From Crambe crambe (taxonomy: Eukaryota; Porifera; Demospongiae; Poecilosclerida; Crambeidae): a stretch of 64,000 nt of DNA. The stretch covers positions 5,510,001 to 5,574,000 of the forward strand of contig OZ004590.1 in the NCBI GenBank assembly GCA_963924555.1, written 5' to 3'. Positions within the stretch are counted from its first letter, which is position 1; each line of letters begins with the position of its first letter. This document shows positions 61,101 through 64,000 of this stretch, piece by piece. The position numbers and the translations under genes are program-made. Under the pieces are notes generated by a model that worked only from the letters and a program-made list of their open reading frames with translations, had not been told where the DNA came from and searched no databases.

Positions 61101-64000
61101 GGGCAAATGCACGAAAACCCCATCCCAAGTCCACCCTAGTAATTCCAACAAACAAAACAGATAATAGCAAAGTGAAGGGATTCAAAAATTTTCCTAGGAA
61201 TCTCTCACTCTCACTGTAAACCTACTAGGGCTAGCCGGTCATGTTCTGTGGAGAGAATCAAAAGAGAAAATCAGAAGAGGGACCAAAAAATTACATACCA
61301 AAAAAAAACAAAAACTTTGTAGCTCTTTTTGGAAACGTGTTTTGGTGGCTAGACTAGACTACTACAATTTGCATGCCAAAAAAAGAGGAGGAGGTGTCCT
61401 TGCATGGTAACGTAATGTGGCCACACAATGGGCTCATCTAGAGGTGGCATGATAATATTAAAACCACACCATTGAGTCAGGACCAAAGAGGGAGCTGTGG
61501 TTTATACTAGCACTTGATAGTTTACACTTGGAATACTTAATATGCTTACAGTTTGTTTATCATTGCTAAGATCTGAACCATCTATATACTGATAGCTTCG
61601 TTCCCTGGCTGTCAAAATGTCATGGTTATACAGTGAATTAAAGGGGAAAGAGCTGATCTTCATAATGGGGAATTTTTCTATGATTATTAATTTTCAAGCT
61701 GAGCTGAATGAGAAGTACTCCATTGTAAGCCGAGATTGGGACTGGGTCAACCAGCAGACCTTCCATTGCAAGCTAAGCTGAATAACATGTAACATGATCG
61801 CTAATAATTCATGGTTTCTATAATATTAATATGGAACTGAAGTCAACTAAAGTGCTTTCATCAAAGGGAATAGTCACTTACTTGGCAAGTTCCTCCATTC
61901 TGACATGGTTCTGGTTCACATAAGTCCACTTCAGTCTGACAGTCAGTACCCGAATAGCCTTCTGGGCATGTGCAGCTGTATCCGGGCCCGCCCACCACAT
62001 CATGACATGTCCCCCCATTTTCACAGGGAGAGGATGAGCAGTAGTCCACATCGGCTTCACAATTGTCACCAAAGAACCCAGCAGGACATGCACAGGTGTA
62101 GCCAAGGGGACAAGGACGGGTGGGTGAGTTGATAGGTGTGACCACGGCATTAGTTGGAATACAGTCAGCGCAAGAACCACCATTTTGGCACGGGGATCCC
62201 ATGGAACACTCATCAATATTCTCATTGCAGGTTGACCCCGCCCACCCAAGTGAACAGGTACAATTGAACGAGCCTGACTCCACCTTCAAATAGAGGATAA
62301 ACATTATGAAGTAGACCAAGGGCAAGAAACTGCTGAACTTATTATCATAGCAGAGCTAAATTATTATATGAAGACTGAAGATCTTATTTTTTATATGCAC
62401 TAGCTGTCACTATTATCACATCATAGTATTTTGCTGTTTTTTGTTAATGCTATTCTTTGTATTTTTCAAGTGAGCGAGCTTTCATGGTGGTCATAGCTAT
62501 AGTTTGGCTCTCTTTCAGCTACTTATGACTTTGTAGCTTCTGTTCTTGCTATTTAAGAGATTTCTTGCTAGGACCAGTGGAGCACGAGATTACATAGCCT
62601 TGAACCCAGCCTCTTTTTTTGGGGTGCTGGGTTCGAGGCTAGTGATGCCCCCCCAAAAAGTTCAGAGGCTAGTGACTACAAGCTTTATACCTGCATGTAT
62701 GGTATGGTATGTGTCCAAACATTAAGTCAAAGGCTCAAGTGAAAACACACATTGCAGTTTTAGGTCATTTATTTAATATCTAGATTTTTCTTACTTCACA
62801 AGACCCTGCATTCAGACAAGGAGAAGAGGCGCAGAAATTTGGCGTTTCGCAGTTAGTTCCAGTGTATCCAACTGGACACAGGCAGGAGTGGAGATTAGAT
62901 CCACCATTGGAACAAGTGCCCCCATTCCTGCAGGGGGTTTGGTGTCTGCAGACGTCATCATCATTTTGACAGAGTGAGCCACTGTAACCCTCATTGCAGA
63001 TGCACTGCCCTGGCTCATTGCAATGAGCACGCTCAGAATCTACACAATAAATGAAGTGAAATCACTAGCTGGGGTAGGTGTTAATGACCTCAGGCTGGTG
63101 GCAACACAGTGGACCTCAAAAAAATGCTTTTGTATTATTAATAACAAGAAAGTGACAATGATTTAAGCATAAGCCATACTTTGAATTTACAGCTACAAGT
63201 GTTAACCAACAACTTCTGGCTGGAATAGAACAAGGCTGTAATAGTCATTATGCTTAGAGCTGGGAAGATAAGGGGTCGGCATGTAAACAACTGTGTGCTG
63301 TCTATTAGACACTTACGACAACCAGCAGGTAGTTGACATTCTCCACATAGTGGCCCACTCCAGCCAGAATCACATCTGGAAAAAAATATATGCACAAACA
63401 TACACAGTAAACAAACACAGTAAACAAACACAGTAAACAAACACAGTAAAGTTCTCAGTTTGTTTCAGTTTCATGGGAGGAAGAATAATGCTTGCGACTT
63501 ACATATCACATAGGCCAGGACGTGAGCAACTTCCTTGAACACAATCATTGGAACATATCGCTGCAAGAGAAAGCATAACTATCACTGATATTCTTCCCAT
63601 GAACAGAATGTGCAACAATTATAGCTAGTATTCCAAGAAATTCATTATACCCCTACAGAAATTTAAGGTACTTCTGGCTGTTTATACAATGTGGCTACTG
63701 GTCGATAGATAGGTCATGTCTATAAGTGGGAGGGAAAACAAGTTTGTCTAGCCTATGAGGTCGGAGCTCACCAGTCACACAATCGGCTCCAGTGTAGCCA
63801 GTCCTACACACCCTGTTGCCATTGCCATCACACGTGTAGTGACCCAGCGTGTCACTGTCTTGCGGCACGCAGTGTCTAGCACAATCACTTCCATAGTAAT
63901 TAGTCTCGCAGCTGACTTTAAAACTGAATTGCATCGTGACTTTGCCGTAGATCCCTCGTTGAGACAAGATTGGAGAGAAAGAGTTGCCCGGTGCTTGGAT
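58190..64000 (-). CDS. Delta-like Notch ligand (DSL, EGF repeats, TM), 5' part outside the window
   Basis: Partial at its N-terminus: the open exon runs off the window end at 64000 and ends at 63771. It holds a DSL domain (NYYGSDCARHCVPQDSDTLG, then GHYTCDGNGNRVC). About eleven EGF repeats follow on exons near 63.5, 63.35, 62.8-63.04, 61.88-62.28, 60.78-61.13 and 60.30-60.45 kb, several with calcium-binding DIDEC-type starts. A short exon (about 59882-59847) and 59489-59306 encode the transmembrane helix (VIAAVALIILLIVLVCCCY). The last exon, 58743-58190, encodes a cytoplasmic tail with NPLY and two copies of ALKSGKYDKL; stop TAG at 58192-58190. It would activate Notch on neighbouring cells. 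DSL plus EGF without a visible cysteine-rich VWC domain favours Delta over Jagged. Confidence 0.87.
60600..60778. repeat. ATG/CAT-rich imperfect repeat in a Delta-like intron
   Basis: Many overlapping CATGTACATG, GTTGCATAT and CATGCATG words, partly palindromic. Intronic; the open frames across it are products of the low-complexity sequence. Confidence 0.7.

Noticed and set aside
63405-63447. Short direct repeats (acacagtaaacaa) as a possible CRISPR-like array
   Set aside because: The units are adjacent with no spacers, only about 13 bp long and lie in a eukaryotic intron, so this is a simple minisatellite.

Overview
This is a gene-dense eukaryotic window with short GT-AG introns. It encodes animal-specific proteins: a DSL/EGF Notch ligand, a CUL9/PARC-type cullin-RBR ligase, TRIM-NHL proteins, FBXW10-like and UFSP1-like proteins, and a PAQR receptor. 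Compact intergenic gaps, A+T-rich short introns, many GA/CT microsatellites and this gene set fit an early-branching metazoan. A demosponge such as Amphimedon is my best guess; that is inference and was not searched.

Layout. 0.7-11.3 kb: two low-complexity minus-strand genes (an RRM/RGG/RS protein and a Gly/Ser/His-rich protein), each head-to-head with a four-helix membrane protein. Those membrane genes belong to a tandem plus-strand family of four intact genes and one decayed copy. 11.5-20 kb: a single-exon PAQR receptor, a UFM1-specific protease assembled here from five exons, an FBXW10-like F-box/WD40 gene only 43 bp upstream of it, a sphingolipid delta-4 desaturase and mitochondrial ISCA2. 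20.2-26.8 kb: ER glucosidase II alpha and calcineurin B, head-to-head. 27-49.5 kb: a very large CUL9 gene. One 9.1-kb intron of it holds two intact single-exon TRIM-NHL genes, two NHL relics, a tandem repeat and an 804-bp element with perfect 28-bp terminal inverted repeats. 49.9-54.8 kb: two tandem PP1 catalytic-subunit paralogs. 55-58 kb: an SLC46-type transporter. 58.2 kb to the window end: a Delta-like Notch ligand whose 5' part lies outside.

Most genes are unrelated housekeeping or signalling genes packed together, often as divergent pairs sharing promoters of about 130-310 bp. Their packing, not a common pathway, is the organising theme. Two families are expanding locally by tandem duplication (the tetraspan array and the TRIM-NHL cluster), each with intact and decayed copies, and PP1 is duplicated. 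Exon joins below were worked out by hand from splice sites, reading phase and family similarity. No transcript evidence or database search was available. I saw no tRNA, rRNA, CRISPR array or retroelement coding region.
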